This document shows positions 1 to 8,294 of a DNA stretch of 64,000 nt, piece by piece. This stretch comes from Marinibacterium anthonyi (GTDB lineage: Bacteria > Pseudomonadota > Alphaproteobacteria > Rhodobacterales > Rhodobacteraceae). Every line of letters begins with the position of its first letter. Position 1 is the first letter of the stretch. The DNA is taken from NCBI GenBank assembly GCA_003217735.2, contig CP031585.1, positions 2,281,501 to 2,345,500 of the forward strand, in the 5' to 3' direction. Both the position numbers and the translations under genes were made by a program. The notes under the pieces were generated by a model, which did no database searches, was not told the origin of the DNA, and was given only the letters and a program-made list of their open reading frames with translations.

Positions 1-427
1 AGCCCGCGCAGGTGTAGCGCCCCGAGATCCGGTCGACCATGGCGGCGTCATCGACTTCGAAGCTGATGGCGGCGTTGATCTGCTGGCCGCTTTCGGACAG
101 CAGCTGATCCAAGGCCCGGGCCTGCACGGTGGTGCGCGGAAAGCCGTCGAGGATCACGCCGTTGGCGCAATCGGGTTCGGCCAGGCGGTCGCGCAGGATG
201 GCGATGACGATGTCGTCGCTGACCAGCCCGCCGGCTTCCATCACCGCCTTGGCGGCCTTGCCGGCATCGGTGCCCTGGGCGACCGCTTCGCGCAGCAGGT
301 CGCCGGTGGAAAGCTGGACGAGGCCGAACTGCGCTTCGAGCTTGCGGGCCTGGGTTCCCTTGCCGGCGCCCGGAGGCCCCAGCAGGATCAGAACGGCCGG
401 AACAGTCGTGGTTGTGCATCCGTCCAT
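1..427 (-). CDS. adk: Adenylate kinase, N-terminal part (gene runs off the window)
   Basis: Adenylate kinase interconverts ATP + AMP and 2 ADP in the cytoplasm. The first 142 codons are present; the rest lies beyond base 1. The P-loop [10 protein letters not shown] is close to the N terminus, followed by [10 protein letters not shown] and the DGFPRT motif of the AMP-binding core, all typical of adk. The ATG at 427 is chosen because GGAG precedes it at normal distance. The short extension before the P-loop ([11 protein letters not shown]) is slightly longer than in many adk proteins. It is a housekeeping gene and unrelated to the neighbouring nif island. Confidence 0.93.
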   Translation of the reverse strand, partial: MDGCTTTTVPAVLILLGPPGAGKGTQARKLEAQFGLVQLSTGDLLREAVAQGTDAGKAAKAVMEAGGLVSDDIVIAILRDRLAEPDCANGVILDGFPRTTVQARALDQLLSESGQQINAAISFEVDDAAMVDRISGRYTCAG

Positions 428-547
428 GTGTGGTTCTCCATCTCTATGGGGCGCATGGGCGCTAATCTGACGGTCAGTGTGTTGATCGTCATTGTTGTTA
501 GATTGTAAACGCGGCCTTGTAACCCGCTGTTTCAGGGGAGCGGCGGA

Positions 548-567
548 GTGTCCCACGTGTGGGACAC
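548..567. repeat. Palindrome GTGTCCCAC-GT-GTGGGACAC
   Basis: Two 9-base arms around a 2-base centre lie between the acs stop and the adk start. A near-identical palindrome occurs at 35662-35687. Both copies have a GGTTACA sequence roughly 20-30 bases away on the same side (here read on the minus strand, about 518-526). This suggests one dispersed intergenic element. It could fold as a terminator-like hairpin downstream of acs, but no T-run follows. Confidence 0.6.
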
Positions 568-602
568 GCGTCTGGATCGTTGCGGTGGGATGATCGCCCA
601 CG

Positions 603-2570
603 CTACTTGGCAGCCCGGTTGGCGATCAGGTCGTCCACCACCGACGGGTCGGCCAGGGTCGAGGTATCGCCAAGCGCGCCGAAGTCGTTTTCGGCGATCT
701 TGCGCAGGATCCGACGCATGATCTTGCCCGACCGTGTCTTGGGCAGGCCCGGGGCCCACTGGATCACATCGGGGGACGCGATCGGCCCGATCTCGGTCCG
801 GACCCAGGCGCGCAGCTCCTTGCGCAGGTCTTCGGAGGGCTCGGCATCGTTCATCAGGGTCACGTAGCAATAGATGCCCTGGCCCTTGATGTCGTGCGGA
901 TAGCCCACCACGGCCGCCTCGGCCACCTTGGCATGCGCCACCAGCGCGCTCTCGACTTCGGCCGTGCCCATGCGATGGCCCGAGACGTTGATCACGTCAT
1001 CGACCCGGCCGGTGATCCAGTAATCCCCGTCCTCGTCCCGCTTGCAGCCGTCGCCGGCAAAGTAATAGCCCTTGTAATCCGAGAAATACGTCTTCTCGAA
1101 CCGCTCGTGATCGCCCCAGACGGTGCGCATCTGGCTGGGCCAGCTGTCGGCCATGCACAGAACGCCTTCGCTTGGCACGTCGTGGATTTCCTGCCCCGTG
1201 TGCGGGTCCAGCACCACCGGCTTCACCCCGAAGAACGGTTTCATCGCCGATCCGGGCTTGAGCCCGTGGGCGCCGGGCAGGGGCGTCAGCAGGTGGCCGC
1301 CGGTTTCGGTCTGCCACCAGGTGTCGACGATGGGGCAGCGGCCCTGGCCGATGACGTTGTAATACCAGTTCCAGGCTTCCGGGTTGATCGGTTCGCCCAC
1401 GGTGCCGAGGATGCGCAGCGAGCTGAGATCGCATGACTCGACCGGCGCGTTGCCCTGGCCCATCAGCGCGCGCAGCGCGGTGGGCGCGGTGTAGAACTGG
1501 TTGACCTTGTGCTTTTCGCAGACCTGCCAGAAGCGGCTGGCGTCGGGCCAGGTGGGCACGCCTTCGAACATCAGGGTGATCGCGCCGTTGGCCAGCGGCC
1601 CGTAGACGATATAACTGTGCCCCGTCACCCAGCCGACGTCGGCGGTGCACCAGAAGACATCGCCGTCGTGGTAGTCGAAGACGTATTCATGGGTCATCGC
1701 GGCATAGACCAGGTAGCCGCCGGTGGTGTGCACCACCCCCTTGGGCTGGCCGGTCGAGCCGGAGGTATAGAGGATGAACAACGGATCCTCGGCGTTCATC
1801 TCGGCGGGCTTGCAATAATCGTCCGCTTCCATCGCCAATTCGTTGTAGTCGTGATCGCGGTCGGCGATCCAGGTCGTCTGGTCGCCGGTGCGCTTGACCA
1901 CCAGGCATTTCACCGTGTCCCGGCAATGCAGCAGCGCCGCGTCGGCGTTGGATTTCAGCGCCGTCTTGCGCCCGCCACGGGGGGCGGTGTCGGCGGTGAT
2001 CACCACCTTGGCTTCGCAGCCGTTGATCCGCGCCGCCAGAGCGTCCGGCGAGAAGCCGGCGAAAACGATCGAATGGATCGCGCCGATGCGCGCGCAGGCC
2101 AGCATGGCATAGGCGGCTTCGGGGATCATCGGCAGGTAGATCACCACGCGGTCGCCCTTGCGCACGCCCATGTCGGTCAGGATGTTGGCCATCTTGCAGA
2201 CGGCGACATGCAGCTGTGCATAGGTGATGTACTTGGCAGGTTCGTTCGGATCGTCGGCTTCGAAGATGATCGCGGTCTGGTTGGCGCGGGTGGCCAGGTG
2301 CCTGTCGATGCAATTGGCCGAGACGTTCAGCGTGCCGTCCTCGAACCACCTGATGTCCACGTTGCCCGGCGCGAAGGACGTGTTCTTGACCTTCGTATAG
2401 GGCTTGATCCAGTCCAGCCGCTTGCCATGCTCGGACCAGAACGCCTCGGGGTCGTCGATCGAGGCCTTGTACATCGCGTCGTATTTGGCACTGTCGATCA
2501 GGGCGTTCGAGACGATGTCTTCGGACGGGGCATAGACGGTTGCGGCGTGATCGCCGGTCATGTCGTTCAT
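603..2570 (-). CDS. acs: Acetyl-CoA synthetase (AMP-forming)
   Basis: Converts acetate, ATP and CoA to acetyl-CoA through acetyl-AMP. The 655-residue length is standard for Acs. It has the ANL-superfamily P-loop-like motif [11 protein letters not shown], the [10 protein letters not shown] core, and near the C terminus [11 protein letters not shown], whose lysine (about residue 616) is the known reversible acetylation site in this family. The ATG at 2570 follows a strong AGGAGGAG ribosome-binding site. The gene is monocistronic as far as can be seen, with its own long AT-rich upstream region. Acetate assimilation is its expected role; propionyl-CoA synthetase is a less likely alternative. Confidence 0.95.
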   Translation of the reverse strand: MNDMTGDHAATVYAPSEDIVSNALIDSAKYDAMYKASIDDPEAFWSEHGKRLDWIKPYTKVKNTSFAPGNVDIRWFEDGTLNVSANCIDRHLATRANQTAIIFEADDPNEPAKYITYAQLHVAVCKMANILTDMGVRKGDRVVIYLPMIPEAAYAMLACARIGAIHSIVFAGFSPDALAARINGCEAKVVITADTAPRGGRKTALKSNADAALLHCRDTVKCLVVKRTGDQTTWIADRDHDYNELAMEADDYCKPAEMNAEDPLFILYTSGSTGQPKGVVHTTGGYLVYAAMTHEYVFDYHDGDVFWCTADVGWVTGHSYIVYGPLANGAITLMFEGVPTWPDASRFWQVCEKHKVNQFYTAPTALRALMGQGNAPVESCDLSSLRILGTVGEPINPEAWNWYYNVIGQGRCPIVDTWWQTETGGHLLTPLPGAHGLKPGSAMKPFFGVKPVVLDPHTGQEIHDVPSEGVLCMADSWPSQMRTVWGDHERFEKTYFSDYKGYYFAGDGCKRDEDGDYWITGRVDDVINVSGHRMGTAEVESALVAHAKVAEAAVVGYPHDIKGQGIYCYVTLMNDAEPSEDLRKELRAWVRTEIGPIASPDVIQWAPGLPKTRSGKIMRRILRKIAENDFGALGDTSTLADPSVVDDLIANRAAK

Positions 2571-3049
2571 GAGTGTCTCCTCCTCACCTGGACGGGCAGC
2601 GGCCGGACCCTCCGATCGGACCGATGCGTCTATCCTTTGGATGTGCAGATAATACCCGGGTTTGAAAATAATGGAATAAGCATAAGTAAAGAAACGATTT
2701 GCTTGTAAACGTTTTTCTCAGTTCCCGGAAATATTGTAAATTGAGGGGGGTGTGCCAGTGAAAAGATGCAGTTCCGCAGGCGATTGTTTGTCAACAATCC
2801 GCGAGCGGTAGAATGACAGATTCCGATGTTAGCGCCGCGCCCCGGGGATGCTGCAAAGCAGCATGGGTGTGACATTTTGTTCAGGGCCTGCGGCGCGCGC
2901 CGTTACGTCACTCGGACGGGGCCGTGCGAGTCGGATGCCGAAGGGCGCGGGGGTGGATCTGGCGGCCGGCAGGCGCCGGTCGCACGGGAGGCTTCTGTCG
3001 GGGGCGTGCGGTCGGCTATCGTGCGGACAGGATGAAGACGGGAGACAGC
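2571..3049. promoter_or_regulatory. Divergent upstream region of acs and a small exported-protein gene
   Basis: This 479-base stretch holds no convincing gene. Its acs-proximal half is much more AT-rich than the surroundings, as expected for a promoter. Two short dyads are visible: GATTGTT-TGTC-AACAATC at 2782-2799, which could be an operator, and ATGCTGC-AAA-GCAGCAT at 2848-2864. No sigma54 element or NifA site was seen. Which regulator uses the dyads cannot be told from sequence alone. Confidence 0.5.
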
Positions 3050-3568
3050 ATGGCGGCGATGGTCCAGGATCTTGGCGGCAGCCCCGAACAGGGGGGCACG
3101 GGCCCGCACGTCAGGCGCCGCGCGTTGCACGTTGTCCTGATCGCCGGTCTGCTGATGGTGTCCGCGGGCGGGGCCGCGGCACAGGTCTGCGCGCCGCTGC
3201 AGGGGACGGCCAGCTACAGCCAGTGCATCAATGACCAGTTGACCCGCATGCGCACCGATCCGCTGGTTCCGCCACCGGACCCCAGGCTGCGCGAGACCAC
3301 CCCAACCGCCACGATCCGCCCGGTGCCCAGGCCGCAGATCGTGCCCCAGCCCGATTACCTGAACACCAATCCGTCCCTGCAGGTCCCGACATACGATCCG
3401 TCCGGTGCCGCGACCGCGGCGCGCAATACGGACTCGGCGCAGCGCAACAGCGACCTGCGGACGAACCTGTTGCGCCAGCAGGTGCAGCGCGACCTGATCA
3501 CGGGCCCCACGATCCGCACCGCACCCAGCATGCAGATCCGGCCCGTGGCACCGATGAAGATCCCCTGA
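3050..3568 (+). CDS. Small proline-rich exported protein, unknown function
   Basis: About 172 residues. The start at 3050 is preferred because GGGAG sits 6-7 bases upstream; an ATG at 3032 is in frame but has no such site. After a basic N-terminal segment comes a hydrophobic stretch (VVLIAGLLMVSAGGAAAQ) ending in an Ala-x-Ala-type signal-peptidase site. The mature part has two cysteines (VCAPLQ and YSQCIN) and then a Pro/Gln/Arg-rich low-complexity region. No known domain is recognised. It is probably periplasmic. It is transcribed divergently from acs and shows no nif signal. Confidence 0.6.
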   Translation: MAAMVQDLGGSPEQGGTGPHVRRRALHVVLIAGLLMVSAGGAAAQVCAPLQGTASYSQCINDQLTRMRTDPLVPPPDPRLRETTPTATIRPVPRPQIVPQPDYLNTNPSLQVPTYDPSGAATAARNTDSAQRNSDLRTNLLRQQVQRDLITGPTIRTAPSMQIRPVAPMKIP

Positions 3569-3698
3569 CGAAGATCTTGTGACAGGACGCTTTCGTTAAT
3601 GTTGATGAAAATCCGTTGCAGACGCGCGCGGCGCATTAACGGACGGTCAAGCCAACCGGCCCGACACTGAAATCGCCATCCCGTGTCAGGAGGGAGCG

Positions 3699-4079
3699 AT
3701 GGAGCAGTTCGACCGACAGGACCTTGACGTCCAGATCCAGCAGGCCCTGGGCACCCACGGCGCGCTGAAGCACAAGCTGCGCGATGCGGTGGAAAACGGA
3801 CGCCTGCCGCGCCCGGCCCATGCGATTGCCACGGATTGCGCCTGCAAGTTCGGCAAATGGTTGCATCACCTCAAATCCGACCAATCCGTCGCCCGGTCGC
3901 CCCATTACCGCGCCGTGGTCAACGCCCATTCGGGCTTTCACCGGGCCGCCGGACGGGTGGCGCGACTGGTCGAGGACGGGCGCCCCGACCGGGCCGCCGA
4001 GATGCTGAATGAACTGGGCTACCGCCAGGCGTCGGACGTGCTGATGGCCGAGATGCAGGCCTGGCGGCGCAGCATCTGA
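3699..4079 (+). CDS. Stand-alone CZB (chemoreceptor zinc-binding) domain protein
   Basis: The 126-residue protein is essentially one CZB domain. An N-terminal helix carries histidines (HGALKHKL), the hallmark CKFGKWLH follows at about residue 48, and a second helix has HYRAVVNAHSGFH. The CZB family binds zinc through three His and one Cys and is usually fused to chemoreceptors or diguanylate cyclases, where it senses zinc or hypochlorous acid. Here no methyl-accepting or GGDEF domain is attached. AGGAGG precedes the ATG. The stop lies only 4 bases from the stop of the convergent SIR2-like gene. Confidence 0.75.
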   Translation: MEQFDRQDLDVQIQQALGTHGALKHKLRDAVENGRLPRPAHAIATDCACKFGKWLHHLKSDQSVARSPHYRAVVNAHSGFHRAAGRVARLVEDGRPDRAAEMLNELGYRQASDVLMAEMQAWRRSI

Positions 4080-4083
4080 CGCC

Positions 4084-4935
4084 TCAGCCTTCCGGCACCG
4101 TCAGCAGCTCGGCAACGGCCGATACCGGCAGGTCAAGCCGGTGGATGTGGTTGTCGTCCAGGAACCGCTGTTCCATCCGCGTCAGCTTGCCCGGCAGCAC
4201 CGCGATATGCGCGCCGCCCGAGCGTTTGGAGATCTGGCGCGCGAAGATGCGCAGCATCTGGTCGTCGAACCGGCAGCCCAGGAACAGGAACCCGCGCCCG
4301 GTGCGACGGCGGCGGACCTCTTCGGGGATCGGCGTCTGGATGTCGATCTCGGTCAGGACCTCGACGTAATCGCTGTCGGACATCAGGTAGGACGACCCTT
4401 TGCGCGCCAGACCGTGAGGCTTGTAGATCAGCGTCGGCCAGTCGGGCGAGGCGTCATCGACCAGATCCCCGGACGCGTCATAGGCCCGGGTCCAGATCTC
4501 GATCCATTCGCCGTTGCGGCTGACACCCTGGACCCAGCCCCAGTCCGGCTTGCTGCCGAAGGCGCGCAGCAACCCGTCGTCGTACCAGGCATCCACGATC
4601 ATCGGCGGGCGCACGCGGGCCAGCCAATCGTGTACCGGGTTCGCACCCGGCGTCATGTCGGGGGTCATGTCGGGTCCCACATCGAAGGCCCGTGCGACCA
4701 TGTCGTTCAGCGTTGCGCGGAACTTGCGGCTTTCCACGTATTGCGCCACCGACCACAGGTTGCCGGACGCCCGGCGCGGCGCGCGGACCTGGCTTTCGAT
4801 GATGGCGCAAAGTGCGGCGGGCGTGGTGGGCGCGCCGGTGCCCGACAGGGCGGCGACTTCGGGGCCCAGGTAGGGGATCCGCTTGCCGCCGGCGACCTCG
4901 TTCATCGCGTCTTCCAGAATGTCCATGTCCAGCAT
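4084..4935 (-). CDS. SIR2-like-fold protein at the end of the nifB operon
   Basis: 283 residues. The N-terminal part contains GGKRIPYLGPEVAALSG, resembling the glycine-rich nucleotide-binding start of SIR2-like domains. The C-terminal part has FLFLGCRFDDQMLRIFARQI, the G-x-x-x-x-D-x-x-L signature common in SIR2_2-type NAD-binding proteins. I do not see the classical deacetylase His or zinc cysteines, so it is not a normal sirtuin. It is the last gene of nifB-fdxN-LRV-nifZ-nifT and starts 3 bases after nifT, so it is very probably co-expressed with nitrogen fixation. Its function is unknown. Confidence 0.6.
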   Translation of the reverse strand: MLDMDILEDAMNEVAGGKRIPYLGPEVAALSGTGAPTTPAALCAIIESQVRAPRRASGNLWSVAQYVESRKFRATLNDMVARAFDVGPDMTPDMTPGANPVHDWLARVRPPMIVDAWYDDGLLRAFGSKPDWGWVQGVSRNGEWIEIWTRAYDASGDLVDDASPDWPTLIYKPHGLARKGSSYLMSDSDYVEVLTEIDIQTPIPEEVRRRRTGRGFLFLGCRFDDQMLRIFARQISKRSGGAHIAVLPGKLTRMEQRFLDDNHIHRLDLPVSAVAELLTVPEG

Positions 4936-4938
4936 CGT

Positions 4939-5157
4939 CTATTCCTCCTCGGCCACGGCAAGGCGGCGGGCTTCGACCGTGATCGGCAGCGACGGCGGGT
5001 CGTCATAGGCGGGCATCTGGAAGATCCAGCCATTGGCCAGCCTGGCCCAGCCGCCCCACAGGTCGGGGGTCTCGGTCTCGACGATCATCTCCTCCAGATC
5101 CTTCTTGGGCACATAGGCTTCGAGCCCCTTGGGGGTGTTGCGGATCATGACTTTCAT
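4939..5157 (-). CDS. nifT: NifT/FixU family protein
   Basis: 72 residues beginning MKVMIRNTPKG, with the later segment LWGGWARLANGWIFQMP; both are diagnostic of NifT/FixU. The family is small, of unknown biochemical role, and almost always encoded within nif operons. The start codon overlaps the nifZ stop by 4 bases (ATGA), so translation is coupled to nifZ. The SIR2-like gene follows directly. Confidence 0.9.
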   Translation of the reverse strand: MKVMIRNTPKGLEAYVPKKDLEEMIVETETPDLWGGWARLANGWIFQMPAYDDPPSLPITVEARRLAVAEEE

Positions 5158-5498
5158 GGTCTGGCCTCCTGAGACGTGTCGCGGGTGATGATGTGGGATT
5201 GCACGACGCGGTCGCCACCGGCGGTGCGGGCGGGTTCGCTGTCGGGGATCAGTTCGCGTTCGCGCATGCCGACGATGCTGGCGCGGTCGACGAAATCGAC
5301 GGCGTAGATGTAGAACTGCTGCAGGAAGACGCCGATGTCGCGCACATAGCCCACATCGCCCTTCTTCACGACGGTCTCGCCGATCTCCTTGCCGGCCATG
5401 GTGCCGTCGTTCTTGATGTTCTTCTTCGAAATGACCTTGTCGCCCGGCATGAAGGCCGGGTCGCGATAGACCTCGATCTCGCGGTCGTCAGTGGACAT
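5154..5498 (-). CDS. nifZ: NifZ, P-cluster maturation factor
   Basis: 114 residues starting MSTDDREIEVYRDPAFMPG. NifZ proteins help assemble the second P-cluster of the MoFe protein after NifH action. The conserved GDKVISKKNIKNDGT and KGDVGYVRDIGVFLQQFYIYAVDF segments are seen. An in-frame upstream extension rich in Pro and Ser is out-of-frame read-through of the LRV gene and is not used; the ATG at 5498 lies inside the last codons of the LRV gene (11-base overlap). It is followed by nifT with a 4-base overlap. Confidence 0.92.
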   Translation of the reverse strand: MSTDDREIEVYRDPAFMPGDKVISKKNIKNDGTMAGKEIGETVVKKGDVGYVRDIGVFLQQFYIYAVDFVDRASIVGMRERELIPDSEPARTAGGDRVVQSHIITRDTSQEARP

Positions 5499-6237
5499 GT
5501 TTGGCCTCCAGTTGGGCGAGCCGCTCGGCGGCGGTCTCGCGGATGATGTCTTCGGGATCGGTGAGCAGGGCGCGGGCGGTGTCTGCGGACCCGGTTTCGG
5601 CGGCGACATGGCGGACGCGGATGTCGTCGTCGTTCACGAACAGGTCGGGCCGGCGCATGGCGGCCTCGCGGCGCACCAGCGGGTCGGGATCGTGCAGGAA
5701 GCGGTCCAGCCAGTCGGGGTTGATGCGCCGGGCGACGATGCGCCGGATGTCCGGATCGTCGTCGCGGATCGCCACGGGCAGCATGCCGGGCGCGGCGCGG
5801 CGGGTGGCGATGGAACGGACATAGCTGTCGGGATCCGACAGCATGGGCAGCAACTGGTCCAGCGGCAGGCGGTGGGCCACGGCGATGCGCACGCGGCGGT
5901 CGGGGTCGCGGATCTTGCGTTCCGCGTGGGCGACGGGCAGGCGCAGGATCGCCATGGCGCGCACGCCCGCGTCCGGGTCCGACAGCAGCCGGGGCAGGCG
6001 GAACAGGTTGGCCACCCGCGCGGCGTTCATGCGCGTTTCGAAATAGGGCATCGACAGGCAGTCGTCGGCGCGGTCGGGGTTCAGCACGAAGAACCGTTCG
6101 ATCCGCTTGGCATAGCGGTCGTGCACGCAGGCCCAGCCCGGGCCGCATTGCCCCTGGTGGAGAAGGGGCGTGTAGCGGCAGGCCGCGCAATCGATCGGCG
6201 CGCCCTGCCAGTCCACGGGGGCCGGGCCTTCGGGCAT
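5488..6237 (-). CDS. 4Fe-4S / leucine-rich-variant (LRV) repeat protein
   Basis: 249 residues starting MPEGPAPVDWQ. The N-terminal part carries a cysteine cluster (CAAC at about 17-20, then CGPGWAC about 15 residues on) like the 4Fe-4S domain of the Azotobacter LRV protein encoded near nifB. The rest is at least seven repeats of about 24 residues with the pattern D-P-D-x-x-V-R-x-x-A-A-x-R. Such repeats form an alpha/3-10 superhelix, probably for protein binding. It sits between fdxN (gap of 4 bases) and nifZ (overlap). The role is unknown, but the context points to nitrogenase cofactor or P-cluster work. Confidence 0.85.
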   Translation of the reverse strand: MPEGPAPVDWQGAPIDCAACRYTPLLHQGQCGPGWACVHDRYAKRIERFFVLNPDRADDCLSMPYFETRMNAARVANLFRLPRLLSDPDAGVRAMAILRLPVAHAERKIRDPDRRVRIAVAHRLPLDQLLPMLSDPDSYVRSIATRRAAPGMLPVAIRDDDPDIRRIVARRINPDWLDRFLHDPDPLVRREAAMRRPDLFVNDDDIRVRHVAAETGSADTARALLTDPEDIIRETAAERLAQLEAKHVH

Positions 6238-6241
6238 GGGA

Positions 6242-6436
6242 TCAGGCCGGGACGCAGGTGTCGGGGACGGGGCAGACCTCGGCGCATTGGGGATTGTCGT
6301 AATCGCCGGCGCATTCGGTGCAAAGCTTGGGGTCGATGATGTAGGTGTCGCCCTTGAACTTGATGGCGGCGTTCGGGCATTCGAATTCGCAGGCCCCGCA
6401 AACGGTGCACTGGGATTTGATGATCTTGAGAGCCAT
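6242..6436 (-). CDS. fdxN: 2[4Fe-4S] ferredoxin, FdxN type
   Basis: 64 residues with [12 protein letters not shown] and a second cluster [18 protein letters not shown]. The 8-residue insertion between the second and third cysteines of cluster II is typical of nif-linked FdxN. FdxN ferredoxins give low-potential electrons to nitrogenase, or to NifB in the adjacent reaction. It lies 121 bases downstream of nifB, behind a pair of hairpins, and ahead of the LRV gene in the same operon. Confidence 0.93.
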   Translation of the reverse strand: MALKIIKSQCTVCGACEFECPNAAIKFKGDTYIIDPKLCTECAGDYDNPQCAEVCPVPDTCVPA

Positions 6437-6478
6437 GGGTCTTCCTTTCTGTCTGGTGGTGGCTTTCGGTGGGGTGAA

Positions 6479-6546
6479 GATGGGTCGGAACGACCCATCC
6501 TACGGGGCGTTGCGCGGGGTGTAGGATGGGTCGTTTCCGACCCATC
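6479..6546. repeat. Pair of GATGGGTC hairpins between nifB and fdxN
   Basis: Two hairpins lie head to head. GATGGGTC (6479-6486) pairs with GACCCATC (6492-6499), and GATGGGTCG (6525-6533) pairs with CGACCCATC (6538-6546). The flanking CCTAC and GTAGG also pair with each other, so the whole segment can fold as one larger inverted repeat. A third copy lies between nifD and nifK at 31797-31823. There is no T-run. It looks like a REP-type intergenic element that may stabilise or partly terminate the nifB message. Confidence 0.7.
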
Positions 6547-6557
6547 ATTGCGCGGCC

Positions 6558-8045
6558 TCAGGCGGTTTCGGCCTCCATCGGCGCCAGCCCGTTGCGGGCC
6601 CGGTAGACGGCCGAGACGGCGGTTTCGATATACTCGAAGGCGTAATCCTGGATCGCGGTGATCCCGGCGGCCTCAAGGTCTTCCTTCGGGCAATCGCCGA
6701 TCTTGGCGCACAGGATCGTGTCGATCCCTTCGAGCGTCTTGATCACCAGTTCCAGCTTGTCGTCCTCGCCGTAGCCGCCGACGCAGTAATTGTCGCAGCG
6801 CCGGTGGGTGACAAAGCGCACGCCCTCGGCGTCGACCTCGAAGATCTGGAATTCGGTCGCATGGCCGAAGTGCTGGTTGATCCGACCGCCGCCCTTGGTG
6901 CAGACGGCGACCAGCATCGCTTCGGCTTCCTCGGCCACGGCGGCTTCGGTCTGCGACTGCGCCACGGCGGCCGCCGCGCGGCGGTCCTCGCGTTCCTTGG
7001 CGACCCATTCGCGGTAGGTCTCGCGCTTGGTCGGATCGTAATCGACCTGATCGGGCACCAGGTCCATGGTGAATTCCTGGCCGCGATCCTCGCCCAGCAG
7101 GCCCACCGCATCGGCGCGGCACTGGCGGCAATGGCGCATCAGGTTGGCGCCGCCCGCGCAGGCGTCCTGCAGCTTCTTCAGCTCGGCCGCATTGGGCCCG
7201 CGCTGGCCGTTCAGGCCAAAGACCGTTCCGTGTTCGGGGGCCGAGATCAGCGGCATGATGTTGTGCAGGAAAGCGCCCCGGCGCTTCACTTCCTTGTTCA
7301 CCTCAAGCAGGTGGTCGTCGTTGATGCCCGGGATCATGACGGAATTCACCTTCACCAGGATTCCGCGTTCGTGCAGCAGGTCCAGCGACTGCATCTGGCG
7401 TTCGTGCAGGATCTGCGACGCCTCCAGCCCGGTGCGCCGCTTGCGCTGCCAGAAGATCCAGGGATAGATCCTGGTCCCGACCTCGGGGTCGATCATGTTG
7501 ATGGTCAGCGTGACATGGTCGATGTTCATGTCCATCAGGTCGTCGACCACGTCCGGCAGGGCCAGACCGTTGGTTGACAGGCACAGCTTGATGTCCGGCA
7601 GCGTCTGCTGGACCAGCTTGAAGGTCTCGCGCGTCTTCTTCCAGTCATAGGCGCTGTCGCCGGGGCCCGCGATGCCGAGGACCGAGAGCTGGGGGATCTC
7701 GTTGGCCACGGCGATGACCTTGCGGGCGGCCTGGTCCGGCGTCAGCCGTTCGGACACCACGCCGGGGCGGCTTTCATTGGCGCAGTCGTACTTGCGGTTG
7801 CAGTAGTTGCACTGGATGTTGCAGGCGGGCGCGACGGCCACGTGCATCCGGGCGAAATAATGGTGCGCCTCTTCTGAATAACAGGGGTGGTCCTTTACCT
7901 TGGCCCAGGTTTCCGGGTCCATGTCCTCGGGGGCATCGGACGACCCGCAGGCGGAGGATGAGCATCCCGAACTCTCCATCGCCTGGGTCAGCGTGTCCTT
8001 GGTTCCGATCGCGAGACCGTTGAGCGCAATCACATTGTCGGTCAT
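6558..8045 (-). CDS. nifB: NifB, radical-SAM FeMo-co precursor (NifB-co) synthase
   Basis: NifB fuses two 4Fe-4S units with an SAM-derived carbide into the 8Fe core of FeMo-co. The protein has 495 residues. The radical-SAM motif C75-x3-C79-x2-C82 lies in APACNIQCNYC, preceded by the conserved HPCYSEEAHHYFARMH. The C-terminal part (about 390-480) is the NifX-like domain (GGRINQHFGHATEFQIFEV), a common fusion. The ATG at 8045 has GGAGAA upstream and lies 27 bases after the predicted sigma54 transcription start. It heads nifB-fdxN-LRV-nifZ-nifT-SIR2-like. Confidence 0.97.
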   Translation of the reverse strand: MTDNVIALNGLAIGTKDTLTQAMESSGCSSSACGSSDAPEDMDPETWAKVKDHPCYSEEAHHYFARMHVAVAPACNIQCNYCNRKYDCANESRPGVVSERLTPDQAARKVIAVANEIPQLSVLGIAGPGDSAYDWKKTRETFKLVQQTLPDIKLCLSTNGLALPDVVDDLMDMNIDHVTLTINMIDPEVGTRIYPWIFWQRKRRTGLEASQILHERQMQSLDLLHERGILVKVNSVMIPGINDDHLLEVNKEVKRRGAFLHNIMPLISAPEHGTVFGLNGQRGPNAAELKKLQDACAGGANLMRHCRQCRADAVGLLGEDRGQEFTMDLVPDQVDYDPTKRETYREWVAKEREDRRAAAAVAQSQTEAAVAEEAEAMLVAVCTKGGGRINQHFGHATEFQIFEVDAEGVRFVTHRRCDNYCVGGYGEDDKLELVIKTLEGIDTILCAKIGDCPKEDLEAAGITAIQDYAFEYIETAVSAVYRARNGLAPMEAETA

Positions 8046-8083
8046 GGCATTTCTCCGCTGCAGGGTGTGTCGTTCCTTGTTCA

Positions 8084-8098
8084 GCAAGCCGCGTGCCA
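8084..8098 (-). promoter_or_regulatory. Sigma54 -24/-12 promoter of nifB
   Basis: On the minus strand the sequence is TGGCACG-CGGC-TTGCT, a perfect match to the sigma54 consensus with the strict GG-N10-GC spacing. The predicted transcription start is near 8072, 27 bases before the nifB ATG. Confidence 0.93.
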
Positions 8099-8143
8099 AG
8101 TCCCAGCCTATTGAAAACGCGAGGGTTTACGCGTCACAGGCGA

Positions 8144-8159
8144 TGTCGGAGAGGGGACA
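8144..8159. promoter_or_regulatory. NifA upstream activator site of nifB
   Basis: TGT-CGGAGAGGGG-ACA matches the NifA consensus TGT-N10-ACA exactly. Its centre is about 80 bp upstream of the predicted nifB start of transcription, a normal distance for NifA looping. Confidence 0.85.
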
Positions 8160-8229
8160 AACATGCGACAAACCATGACAGCCAAGCGACAAAACCCCGT
8201 GCCGGGGCGTCCGGTTCGCCAGACATGAC

Positions 8230-8266
8230 AAAGGCGGCGCCCGGGAGGTAAGCGGGCACCGCCTTT
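8230..8266 (-). terminator. Terminator downstream of nifA
   Basis: AAAGGCGG-C-GCCCG pairs with CGGGC-A-CCGCCTTT across a 9-base loop, with one mismatch. On the minus strand the stem ends in CCGCCTTTTGTC, giving a short U-run, so it can act as an intrinsic terminator for the rpoN-nifA transcript ahead of the nifB promoter. Confidence 0.75.
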
Positions 8267-8294
8267 CAGGGATCGCGACCGGGGTCCGGCGCGA

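Noticed and set aside
1509-2708. 399-codon plus-strand frame antisense to acs
   Set aside because: Composition (Gly, Val, His, Asp rich) is that of an antisense shadow; acs on the other strand is certain.
2848-2864. ATGCTGC-AAA-GCAGCAT dyad as a terminator or a RamB-type operator
   Set aside because: It has no T-run, and the match to known acetate-regulator sites is too short to claim; kept only as a note in the region entry.
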